The notes beneath the pieces were generated by a model. It was not told the origin of the DNA and made no database searches. It was given only the letters and a program-made list of their open reading frames with translations. From positions 468,592-532,591 of the forward strand of contig CAADRB010000054.1 in the NCBI GenBank assembly GCA_900708905.1: 64,000 nucleotides of DNA, in the 5' to 3' direction. Position 1 is the stretch's first letter. Every line of letters starts with the position of its first letter. This DNA is from Hymenolepis diminuta (Eukaryota; Platyhelminthes; Cestoda; Cyclophyllidea; Hymenolepididae). The position numbers were made by a program, and so were the translations under genes. Below are positions 12,201-25,200 of the stretch, piece after piece.

Positions 12201-15200
12201 TCTCACTGACTAATACCATCAATTAAGCCATAACCACTCAGCGCTTCGGTATATGAATGGAATTTTGAAAACAATACATTGTGCGACAATAATATTGGCC
12301 TTGCAGTCCGTAGAATTTGAGATAAGGGGTAGACAGAAAGCATCCCCACGTAAGCTGGTGTTTTATAACCTTTGGGCACGAAAATAGACGCGATAATTCC
12401 TAAATAGCTCAACTCACGCTCCATTACCTTGAATATTGGGACAGACCATAGCATAATTTTACTACAACCAACATCAGCCAGTCTACTTAGTGAAGGGAGA
12501 GACAGAACAAACTATGCGGTTTTTATGCAAGGGAGACAGAGGAGTAAGGAGGGTGAGAACACAGACAGTCTCGGCTCAAATTGTTATAACGCAGTGACTT
12601 GCAGGCGAGAGCTAATCACTGATTGTGGGTGAGATAATACCTTCAGAGTCAAGAAAATTATGGATCATTTAGTAGAACCCTTTTATCATTCCTATCTTTA
12701 AGCACAGTGAGTAGTAAAAATATCTTTCATTCCCCATAATTCTAAAGTATTTTGTTATTTATATAGGAGAATTCGACTTATCAATGCTAATAACGAAGTT
12801 AAAAAGTTATCTGTCTCTATTCAAGCTGTCTGTCTATAGTGTTTTCAGAAACTCCGAAGCAATCTCCAACAGACAAATTGCGAAAATCCTAGGAACTGTG
12901 AAACTATTCAGATGGTTTCTACAACGCGCAAGGTAATTTGCTAATGATTAACGAAATTATAATTCTGCCTTTAGGAATTTGACATAGATAAAATTAGTCA
13001 ACTCGAAACTGTGAAATCGGCCAAATAATTGCGACAGTTGCTGATGGATCGGTATTTAAGAAACCAATTCGGCCGCCAATTACCGCCTCTCCTAATTGTC
13101 AATTGCTTGAAGCAATCGGTCAAATTAATCATTGGGGCGATTTGTTTAAAAAAAACACTTTAGGCATTCGCTGACTTAATTGGAAAAAAAAAGTTAATAG
13201 CTTTGTTAAATATTTCACTATCACATTAGTAATTAGCTATTTTAAATGATGGCACTTAGGATTTTCAAAATTTGCAAACATATAACGAGGAAATGTCAGG
13301 ATCAATTTTTCAACGCTTTGAAAGCCCTGCTTTTTGGAAACGAAGTTTCAAACAAGTGAAAAGAGACAGAATCAGCACAAAACTACCATCTATGGGGCTA
13401 GTAATATTCCTAAACGTTTTCATCAATTGTAGAATTGAAAAAGGGTTTTACTCAGTTTCAGGTCCCTAGCTACTTGAATTATCAGCATTCCTTATCAGAA
13501 ATCTTAAAACTTATGCGAGTTGATTGAAAAGCAACCCTGTTAAAAGATCTCCAGATTTAAAAATATTCCGAAAGTGGCATGGCACGCTAAGAAGCCCGGA
13601 AATCAGTCGTTCGAATGCTAAGATATTGGTGAATCATTACTAAATTACAACCTTAGATCAATGTGAGGGTCATCAAGAACTGTCATGTAAAACTCACAGC
13701 TATAGATCCTGGAATTAAGTCACGAGAGGTTTGAGATACCGGGGATGAATTTGCTATTGTAAATTGAATTTCAAATAAAACCCCATGTTATATGCATTCT
13801 TCTCTTCTTCTTATAAATAATTAAATTATTCGACTTTTAAAACGTCCCATATATCCCTTGTTTTGGATATTCTACAGGCAAAATAAATACGTGCAACTCA
13901 GTAACGAAGAAAGTTGTAGTAACTACAAAGAATGTAGGGAGATTAATGGGTAGTTCAGAGTTAATGGAAATATTTATAGAGAAAGAAACTTCTTCCCTAA
14001 TAAAAAAAGTCTAGTCGTTTTAAATATCAAAGAGAATATAATTCTTGTTAATGAAGTTCATGAAAAAAGATGCATGTCTGTAGGAATTCAAAGCAAGAGG
14101 AAAGGATGCGCATCAACCTACAGGAGATCCACTAAAGCCCATTAAAAAGCCATAAATTTCGACTATGAAGGTCAATTCAGTTTAGATTTGACACTCTATT
14201 TACTGTAAAATTCTTGTGTTAGCCTACTACGAAGTCAATTAAGCTAAAGGTCACGGACAAGAGGATTACTTAATCGAAACTTCGCCCTTTTTTCCCGATT
14301 AAGAAAAGTCTATCTGCTATGATAAATCGTTTTTATCACCTAAAACGTATACCAAATCCTTTTTAATTACTTAATTTCAATAAAAAAAGAAAGCTTACAA
14401 TATTTTAATAAAAATAATTGTTAGTTATTTTTCCTGAACAAATTTATTTTTGTCCCCTCTCATGAACAAATTCAAAGCTTGTTGGTCAATCTAAAGTGTA
14501 TTCCCAAGAGAAAGAGTTAATGGCTGATGAGCACTCAGGAGACAAATTAGAAATAATCAACGTTTTATTGGCCAATTAAAACCGTAGATGAATAGGCTCA
14601 ACCATCTTCAGGGCCATCAATCGGCAAAGTTTCGTTATAGTGGATAAGAAAAGAAGTTTGGTTGAAATGACCTCGAAACGATTGCATGAAAAAAATTTTT
14701 TTTCAAAATCACTGAGCTATTTTTCCCTTATTTTAACAGATAGGGAAAAATTCCACTAAATGAGAGACAAGACTGTATCCGACCATAAAAAATGAGTGAA
14801 CAAAGAAACCAAATTCATAGTGGTATTTCTTTGTATCGCAGCTTTTGGTTGGTTGCCGAAAAAAATACTTGTCCCTCACCATCACATTTTTCCCTTTATA
14901 GTCGATTGTACTAGCTGATTAAAATAGACAAACTTGCTTCAATTAAATGAATTTTAATAAATAACTAATTTAGAAATGATTAAGCAAATCTCTGATATTT
15001 TGATCAACAACATCTAAACGGCAAATCAAATTCCCAATTTCAGCATTTACCTCGATTCCACAAGACGAACTACAGTTGCTATATTAGAAGCACTATGTTT
15101 ATTAAACTTTAACAACTTTGGCATATGCAAAGATTATATTTTGATAATAAAAGCAGAATTTGGCAGTGGGATAAAACAGCATGTAGCCATCACAGATATA

Positions 15201-18200
15201 GAGGAGATATCAAGTCGTCCGCCGCCGTTGCCGACATGACTGAATTGGTGTAGAGGTCAAGGCAATAAATTTGACGCTCGGGCATATTGCGAAAAACTGT
15301 GCGCAACCATGTCAGATACAGGATATCGCTTGGGGAGGGAGGACTAGGGGTCTCTGTTTAGTGCAGCGACATACCGTCACGGGCAGAAATGAGAATCTGT
15401 AGTGAAGGTGTGTTATGTCATAACTGAAGAAGGAAAGTTTAAATGGTGCTTCTAACCATACCCAAATGTCAGTTCTGGTTATACCTTCTGTTTCATGGCA
15501 TGCATCTCCAGGTCAACGTTGTCTCAATCAAAATCGAGTAAAGCGACACTGGGGATACTTTATCACATAGTGAAATACTTGCGCATTATTGGTTTAAAAC
15601 CTTTCATTCAAAATTTTTAATTTGATTGAGAATGAAATATATATTCAGGTTGCCTTCCTGCAGCAGATATTGAAATATCGTATTACTGTCATATCCTTTT
15701 GAAACCTGATTTTTATCAGCCTAGTGATCGTCTTGATTCTGGCGACCCGTGCAGATATAGAAAGAAGAGATTACTTGTAACTCCTGGTTAGCCAATAATA
15801 AATCGGCGAAAAAACTTCATTTCCAAATTCGAACATGGGAGACCAGTAATCAAAAGATCCGTTCATAGTTTTGTTTTAAATTTAAATCAGAGCATCCAAA
15901 ATAATCCCGTTCATCAAAACCGATCATATCTTAATACTTGTAATTCGCATTCACAACTATTAGGTCCAGTGATCTTAAATTCAACATTTTGGTATCATTA
16001 TCACAAATAACGCAATTCTATATTTTATACTGTACAATGACTGGAATATGGATGCCAAATCGCAGTTGTTGTGATTGGGGAAAGAGAATTGCCCAATCCG
16101 ATTTAAGAAGAGAAGAATGTGAGAAAAAATTATAGAATAAAATTAAAATCAATTATTTTTTCACCTAGTAAGTTCTTTAGATCGATACTATAGGATGCGT
16201 CTAGCTAATATATACATATTCTTTTCTATTTTAAAATTAAACAAAGTTGTGTTGCTTTCAAGCAATAACAACAAGTAGATTTTCCCAAGGCATTTGTACA
16301 CCGGGATCGGGCTAATTACTTCTTTAATAGTTCTTTTTCAGATCACAAATGTTGACTAACTATAAAGGACACCGCGGATCTGACAAATCAGACAAATTAA
16401 TTGAATTTAGGCTGACCCATCACGTCTAGGGCAAATCGGAGACCGAAAAAAGAAGGGATATGAAAGTCGGATTTTGGATTTTCTCCTGACGAGAAAAAGA
16501 AACAGAATATTTGTGATTAATAAAATCGTTTACTCATTAATCAATCCAACGTTCCCTCCTATCAATTAAAATTAATCTTCTTTCCTGCCAATCAACGTTA
16601 ATCAGATAAGTTTAAAGCATTCCTTACCAAATAGATGTACTTATGACAAATAAGAATACCTTATTATTAAAACATCGACTGTTTTATTTATAAAGAGCTA
16701 TAATACGTTAAAAAGTAACTAAATGTAACAATCAAATTGATTTGATTTTAAAAAAATTATATTTTTAATTCAACCAATCGTTGGCGTTTTTTTCTTCGTA
16801 TCTTATCAACTCAACCTAATTCCACTTATCGCTAATTTAATTGGTTGAATTCACTCACTGCAAGAAAATCTAACTATCTTAGGAATACATGCGAAGAGGT
16901 GACAAAGAGGCCCGGAAAGTCAGGGTTTAGAACGCAAGACGCCAGCGTAAGTTAAGACGAATCAGGCACACAACCCAATGGACTTAAACCGGGTCAAAAT
17001 GGGGCAGCCACTCGAATGGAAGTGTACGCAATAAGCTAGGGTAGAGATAAGGGGATGAATTTGAAGGACGCAGGGGAANNNNNNNNNNNNNNNNNNNNNN
17101 NNNNNNNNNNNNNNNNNNNNNNNGTGTGCACTTGTTTGCGTCAAGCTGCCCTCAGGAGTTTCTCCTCAGCTCTAATTAGTGCCCCCAACTCCTCCCAGAA
17201 GGGATGCTACATCAGAATTGGCCAAATCACGAAAGTTTTATTCACTATGAATCAATGGGATTTCCCAAAAAACTTTGTATTTTAATAAAGTGAACTAGTT
17301 TTGAGACGGCTCCTATAAATCTGAGATACTAATTAAGGTCAATGAATGACTCAATCGAAGTAACAACTCGACCTTCGAATAAAGGGAACCTCCACACAGA
17401 GGTAATAAAAAAGTCAATTACGATGACGTGAGTTAACGAAATTAAATTTCAGATTAATGCGATGAATCATAACCCATAATGGCAATATGAGTAGAACAAA
17501 GGTAACCCGAACTATTTATTTACTCCCAAAAGTATCTAGTTGAGGAGGAGACGAAAATTCGATTCTCGTAACTCATAGTTTGGATGAAGTTGAAAGAAAA
17601 AACAGTCAAATCTTTCACCCATTGTGCTCTAATGAGGGGAAATGGGAAAATGCCCCAACAACCCACGAGACCTTAGCGACTTTTTCCTGATTTATTTTCT
17701 TTTGAAATATTTATTTATTATTGTTTGATATCTTTTAAATTAATTACATTATTAGAATCTTAGTCTAATGGGGAATTATGCTAGATCAAGCAGATTTGGA
17801 AAAAATGCATTTGGTAATGAAATCTCCTTTGCTTAATTGAACCCGATCAAAATAAGTCTTTAGAAGCACCATTGCTCATAGTCAGTTAAAAGCTTCATAC
17901 GGCAATTTTGTGCTAAAAATGAAACGATTAATTACTGAGTAAAATAAACTGAAATTGCATTTATATAATTTATTCTCAATCACTTTATATTCTGAAAATG
18001 ATTACCTTAAATTTGATCCGGAATTAATTTTGAAAAAAAAACGCATATTCTTTTTCAACTGAATGCTAACTCAACTGAATCACTACCAATGTAAATCGAA
18101 CTTGAGCAACCCGCCTCTAATTTCGAAAATTTAATTTGTTTAAAACGAAAATTGTGCCGACAATTTGCCCACCTAGTTTGTCAACACCCTTAAAGTGATA

Positions 18201-21200
18201 CAGCAAATACAAATTAACCTAAGTGGCTTAAATTCGACCGCTTTTAATAGTTGATGAATCTATTCATACTTGAACTCTAAATCTATGAAGTGCTTTAATG
18301 TAAGTAGTTGTGTTATGCCAAACGACAACATTTTACTTAAGAGACGGAGATATATGGTTTAAGATAGTAACAAACAGCATGGGAATACCGTCTCCTGCAT
18401 TCAATCTTAATTCCAAAATACCGCCGATTGAACATGAATGGCAGTGTCTATAACCGTTTGACAAAGGCCATGATTCACCTGACTTACTTCACTTGAAAGT
18501 ATTCCACCTTGATTTCTTATCTGATTAAACTGGTTTTTAAAATATTACAATGAAAGATAAAACCTTAAAAGCTTTCCTATTTGGTTGAAGAGGCAGAAGG
18601 ATGAATCTCCGGTCGAAAAGCAAATAACACCGACGGCAAATTAACTGATGATCAAAATTAAGCTAACGGAATGGTCATCGGAAACTACGGCAAGAAAGTG
18701 AATGTAGTTAACGATAGAAAAGCTGAAAGCCCGAGGATTCCTGAACTCAAATATTGTAGGGTTCTCCAGATTTCCAAACCTTTCGTCCTCCTTTTTCGTC
18801 TTAAGTATGTATATATAACTCATTTCTAGTATAGATAGGGTGTGTTTTGTGAAGTGCAACATAAAATATAAGTCTGTGCAGGAGCTCGTTTATGAAAATT
18901 GACATTCTATGCAAATATCCTCTAATCACCAAAAAACTAATCTCTATTCGAGTTTATCTTCTCAAGTTATGAACAAAGAGACAGCATCACAATTCCAAGA
19001 AAGAAATCGTCACATTTTACCTTCTTTTTGCTTTGATAAATGCAAATTGTAAAGCTTTTACAACTCTCTGTGCAAATCGTACTTAATGCCAAATCAAGCT
19101 GGATCAGATATAATTTAGTTTACTTACTGCCACCACTAGGTAGACTGCCATCATCCGAGAGATGTCGATGTCTATCTTGAACACCAGCCGGAATCGGTGG
19201 AGCTGGAAAAGGGGGAGCCAAGGGCCCCCCGGTGTTGGGAAGAGGTGGTGGAGGGTAGGGAGGAGGCGGAGGAATGCTCGGCATAACTCCCATGCCGTTG
19301 GATGGCCCTTTGATAGGAGGTACCTGTTGTTGCTGTTGGTAATTCGTCCATGCCGCTCGATTGGGATCAACCTAAGCGAAGAGTAGAAATCGATTAAATA
19401 GACGCAATTACGCAGAAAATTCAATCGAAATACTCCAGCGAAACTGCGCAGAAAGATGATACTTTCGTGTGTTTTTATTCACTATGGCTTTTCTGTTCTG
19501 TTGGATTAACTTCTCTCCACCTAACCATTGTTATTTAATTGATAAAAGGAAACAAATCGGTTTATTAAATCTTCTACAAACCAAACTGCTATTTAAATAT
19601 ATGGTATTTGTCCGCAGGGGGATCCAACTTTTACCCTAACAGGTATTTTAGTGAAAAGAACTACCAGGTTAATTTAATTCACTGTTGCATTAAAATCATG
19701 CAAATTCTTATAATTCCACAATCTTGACCATTAAAATACTATCAACCGCTCCAATTAATCAGACGATCAATAAGCACCGAACTTCATGGATCAGAATTTA
19801 CTCCACAATCCAGGGAGCAAATCATGAATATGGAATTTTGGAACTTTGAGCAGTGAAATACCTATTAAGTAAATAGTTTGCAACTTGATTCCAAAAATTA
19901 AATGAAATAAGATCCTTTTGATACTCTGACGTTAAGATCAATTTCTACTTGATCCCTTTCCTCTTGACCTTATTGGATTATTTTGTGGTCTCCTAATTTC
20001 CACAATAAATTTTGCCTTGAACTTGTTAGAATTCATTGATCAACAAGACGGATATTGGTAAGTCACTCACTGTAAGAAGATTGTACGAAGCAGGAAATGC
20101 AAGTTTATTTTCAAAACCTAATCTCCTCATTCCTTCTGATTTTATTAAATTTTTTTCTGAAATCAATAAAATATTGTGATATATCATCTCTTACCATAAG
20201 AAATAAGTAAAAAAGAAAGTAATTCCGCAACTGATTAAAACAGAAGGATGTATCATGTAATTTAGACTTAACTTTCGATGTCAATTCTACGTGGTTTACT
20301 ATCAAATCACTTTTCCCCAGTTTATTTACTATTACTCCTTAGAAAAGAAGTTGATTGTCGGGATAAAATTATACTCCACTTTAATTACCAATTCATAATG
20401 AATGAGGGTTAACGAAAGTTGAAGAAAGAAAGTACTGACAGGTCGTTAATACTGTCAGAAATAGGAAAATCTTTGACATCTGGAAGAAGTCAAACCATTA
20501 ACTAGACAAATATTCGCAACTTTTATTCTTTTACTGCAAATAGTTATTCTTGCGTACCATTCTTCAAACACCAATTTTGTGAAATAGATGAGAGTAGAAA
20601 TAAAACTACGAAGGAGAAGGTTGTCGAAGTTGCATTTAGAAATGGATTAGAGTTTACAATAGAAAGAGGAATGCTAACCGTTATTACAATCCACAAGAAT
20701 GCAAAACAACCTTTAATTTCCCATCGTGGAAAAGCAGCTGATATCGGGAAACAGTTAATTACAATAAGGAGTAAAGTCAGTGCATCATAGAAGGCCTTAC
20801 TTGGTTTCTTAAATTCGCATTGTACAATACTTTGGTTATTACACTGCTTCGCATTCCGAAATTCAAATTTTGTGATGGGTTCCCCGGATTACTTAGCCAA
20901 TCCCTGCCACGATGCCCTGAGCTCATAGACTTTTTGATTAATTTGGATAGTTGGATCTTATCACCTCAAATCACTTTTTGAAATTATATGATAAAATTAT
21001 TAATTAATAATATTTCTATCACTTTATTCCCAATTAATCTATAGAAAGGACTTTCGTAGTTAATCAATTTGGATTTAAAAAGCAAAACTTTATTCAGTCC
21101 AAACTTTCGTTTTAATTTAATAAGGGAACGATTTATACCTAGTATTCAGAAATACGGTTACATCGTTCTCCCTGTTATGGTCATAATTGCTCGTCCAGTA

Positions 21201-22245
21201 TAACGTAAATTCGTCCAAATTATTTATCCACTTAAACACCACCTCATTTCGTTCTCAAAAAACGGGTTCGGCGGTGAACAAAAGATGAGTAAATGGACGC
21301 ATTGAAATATAGCTCGCGTGCGATTTTTTTCCCAAATATCCCCACTACTCCTGACAGTTAAATCAATTATTCATGTCTTCCTACAACTAAAATGCTGGAG
21401 GAGTACTTTGGTAAAAAAGCGGTATAATCCCACATATTCTGGATATGTTGCGGAAAATCAAAATTTGAGACTCCATGGTACTTTAGAAGGGAGGTATATA
21501 TAAATCAAAATAAATATGATATGCGATATCACGAACAGCTAGACCGATTTGTTGTGGATTGATCATGAGGATCAATTCGTTTTAAACAAAGATCAATATA
21601 TCAACACCGATAATATTGTCCTCTCATAAGTATGCAAGACTTTTCCCTACCAATAAATATGCATACAGCTCAGAATCCAACTGAAATCACACTCAAATCA
21701 AAATACGCTTTACGATTTAAGTTTTACCTCTGATTTTGATTAACAAATGTAGGTTCAACTTAATCTTCAACATCTTTTCTACGTTAAAACTAATGCTAAT
21801 CCTTGCATATGCCCCAGGTCGTATAAATAAATACTTAAGTAATTAAGAAATAACAAGTCTCCAGAGTTTTGGTCTAATGTTAACCTAACCAAATGCCCAA
21901 AAAATTCCAAGAAAATCGGAAAAGGGACCTCAGAAGAAAGTAATAAATAGGAACAATTATTGCATTATCAATTTTGTTTGCATATTTACCTTTAAATAGG
22001 AAAAAAGTTATCTGGAATTCGTTTTCCTTTTATCAATAAAGTTTCCGAAAAGGTTACCTGAATCAAAAGTGGCATTCCTAATCTATAAAGATAGCAAATA
22101 TTGCTTTTGGTTATTAATTTTATTATCAAACTAACCCATTTTATAAGTTAAATCAGCGAAATAACATTTTAAATTAACCTTCTTTCAAAGTAATTAACCT
22201 AATTTCGTGCCAATATAATACAGTTAAGCTTCCTTTAAACAAAAG

Positions 22246-22282
<37 letters not shown>

Positions 22283-25200
22283 GAACAAACTTAAACAAAT
22301 TACTTACTTCGAGTCCGGGGTTCCATGAGGATTTGTTCATCTCGCTCGGTAAGACATTACTACTTGCGTAGGCAGGAATCTCTGGAAGGGCATTACTTCG
22401 AGCCCCAGCGCTATTTTGGAGTTGAGAATCGTTATTCCACTGGGATTCGTAGTGTGGAGAAAGTGCAGTGAGGCTGTTGATCATGTTGTAAGTACCAGGA
22501 GGAGTTGTTCCACCTGGATACGGAACACTTGCTGTCAGGGGTAGACCATGGGGCTTGAAACACGCCTTGTTGCTAGTATTTGTTGGAGTGCTGGCTGAAG
22601 AAGAGTTAAGCATGATTGCAGTTGGTTCTCCACTTGATTCTGTGCTCTTCAAGAGACGATGGCCTTCAGTGCTACTCCCTCCATCATTCCTAGACGCTTT
22701 TCGTTGAAGATGCACCGAGGAGTGGTGATCACTGGATGTATAATCCTGTGTTTCAGCATTCGTAGTGAAGGTATGACTTGACTTAGTTTCAGACGTGTTA
22801 ATCTGAGAAGCAAAATTATTACTCGACTTTCGAGGCGAAAGTTTAAAGGCGATGTCATCTCGTTTGAGAGGTTTAGAAGTGGAAGACGATAGGCAACAAC
22901 AACAGAAATCTCGAGAATCCTGTTGAGCCTTTCTACGACGTAGACAAAGAGCAAAGAGACATCCGATTAGAAGCCAGACGACTACAGCTCCAGAAACCGC
23001 CCCATATGCCCAAATAGGGAAGAAGACTGTCCGGGAATGGAATTCCGATGAAGGAGGAGCTTGGTTCGGTGCACTACCGAAAAGCGGCATTCGATAACCC
23101 GGTCCTCTTACTCCTTCACCTCGGCAAGTTATTCCAGCCATGAATATCGTGTATTCAATATTAGGATTTAGTCCAAGAAGATCGTGCGTATTCGCATCTG
23201 GAGAAACCTACAAAACGAACAACGTCATTAATTAAAGAGAAGAGAAACTTATAGAGCCAAAACTAGATTAGAAAAGATACCCCTTCCCATTAAAAGATAT
23301 TCAATTACCTTTTGAGATTGGGTATAGATGGAATCATTGGCGATAAGATGAATAGAATATGCTATTAGAGTTCCATGAGAAAGGTGCAAATCCAGCGGCA
23401 TCCATTTCAACCGAATACCAGACGACTGAGAAGGGAAGTTTTTTGAATAAAGAGAATGATTTCTGAGTGGAGAGGCTGAGTGAAACATGTTTTGTGAGGC
23501 AGCGTCACTAAGCCAATCGGCAGAGATAAGTTTTGGAGCTTCGCTAGGTGTGGCATCAAGCGAAAGTACTAATTCAGCCGGTGTTTCCCTACTCCAGATC
23601 CTTCCATAAGTTTGATCGTCCTTGAAAGCTTTGACGGAAACCTCGTAACAGGTAAATGGATGAAGACCACCTATTACAGCTCCAGTACCTGGATTTTCTC
23701 TAGAAATCACCCTCGAAACAATAAGAAATTTTTCGGGAACTGAGTTCTTGACGGATGCAACTGGCCCTCCATTCACAGTCGCTTGTCTGAATCTTTCTAT
23801 CATCTGCTCACTATTAAAACTACAATGGGCAGCTTGTTCTACAGATGATTTGAAGTCACCGTAACCATAACGAGAGCGTTGATCAATTCCATATGGTCCT
23901 GGATCAACAAGATCCCTCACAACAGAAGTAGCTCTGGCTGTGCAACGAGACATAAAGACAGGCTTTGCGACAACTTGAAAACCATCCACTAATCTGAGAG
24001 CTCCATTTGTAGTCTGCATAGTCCAGCTAATAAACATCTCAGAATCACTTAAACTGCGAGCAGTAACTCCAAGGAAAATCAGCGAGTGAACACGAGCTGA
24101 AAGGTCATGGAAATCTCCGGCCGATTTTCTAGGATCAAGGGGATGCAAAACAGGTGACTTGCTGGCCGGTTTTGACTGGGTAGTATAGACAATATGGCTA
24201 ACAAGAGTTCCTTGACTCCATAGTTGTGAATCTGAAGCTCTGACTTCAATCCAATATCCACTGTCGGGTAGAAGACCTGTTAAATGGAATCGTTTTTCTC
24301 GAGTTGTCTCAGCGGAACTCTCCCAAAAATCCAGAGGATATTGTCCATCATCAATAGTACCAGAACCAAATGGAATTTCTGAGCCTCGATAAGTGGGATC
24401 CTTTGATATCTGAACAGAATTGAAGGATTTAATGCGATGATTTGAAACATAAGATGAGTTATGGAATTGAAGGAGGTAGAAAACTTGAAAAGTCACTTCT
24501 TGATTGGAGTAGTCATAATCCCAGGAAAGGGTTATCCAAGTATCTCCCACGGCTACCACAGAAATATTTGAGGGAGGTTTCGGAGGTTCGGAAAGAGCAT
24601 ACGGTTTACTAAAACGATCATTATGATTGACTGGTGATATTTGCGTCGGCCAGAATGCTATTCTCTTGTTCATTAATCCGAGAATCATGCAGGAATAGTT
24701 TCCAGCATCACTGATATGTACTGGTTTAATGATAAGTGAGCTATCAGTATCTGATCGGAATCTGTCAGTTGCAGAAACAGAGAGAGTAATCTCTTTCTTC
24801 TCTTTATACCAAGACGTCTTGAATGTAGTCAAGGGATTAAATTTTCCAATTTCGCTGATGTTGTGAACACCAGAAGCCATGTAGGAGTAGAATTGTGACA
24901 AATCTGGAGGAGAGCAGACTAATCTAACTTCATTTGTATTTTGCACATAGACGGGAGATTTCGAAGCGATGCCTATTCGACCGGGAAACAGATGTGGATT
25001 GGGTTGGACGTAAAGGTGGATAACTGTTCGTGTAAATCCTGCAGGAGAGGAGGCCCGACATTCATAAGTGCCAGAATCTGAGAGCCTAACAGTATTGATG
25101 ATTAAAGATCCCGTGTTTGTGACAATAATTCTTAGAGATGGTGATCTTATGCCGTTAAGATAGTACTCTGAAGTTTTCTGATTAATCCAACGGATTACAG

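Larger units (their letters stand above)
7336..19127 (-). other. Large Robo intron, about 11.8 kb
   Basis: No convincing nested gene. It contains dispersed repeats (8805-9050, 9740-9960), an (AAT)n run, an orphan open frame (10371-10724), a GC-richer CpG-containing block (about 10860-11340) and two assembly gaps (11018-11021 and 17079-17123). A second GC-richer block at about 15180-15420 shows no open frame I can interpret. The remainder is AT-rich with no visible RNA gene. Confidence 0.5.

Noticed and set aside
19128..19371. First considered as the C-terminus of a Meis/Homothorax homeodomain protein (DPNRAAW resembles DQSNRAV).
   Set aside because: No homeodomain exon exists upstream, while the exon joins in phase 0 to the Robo exon ending GLE and has Robo-like polyproline runs.
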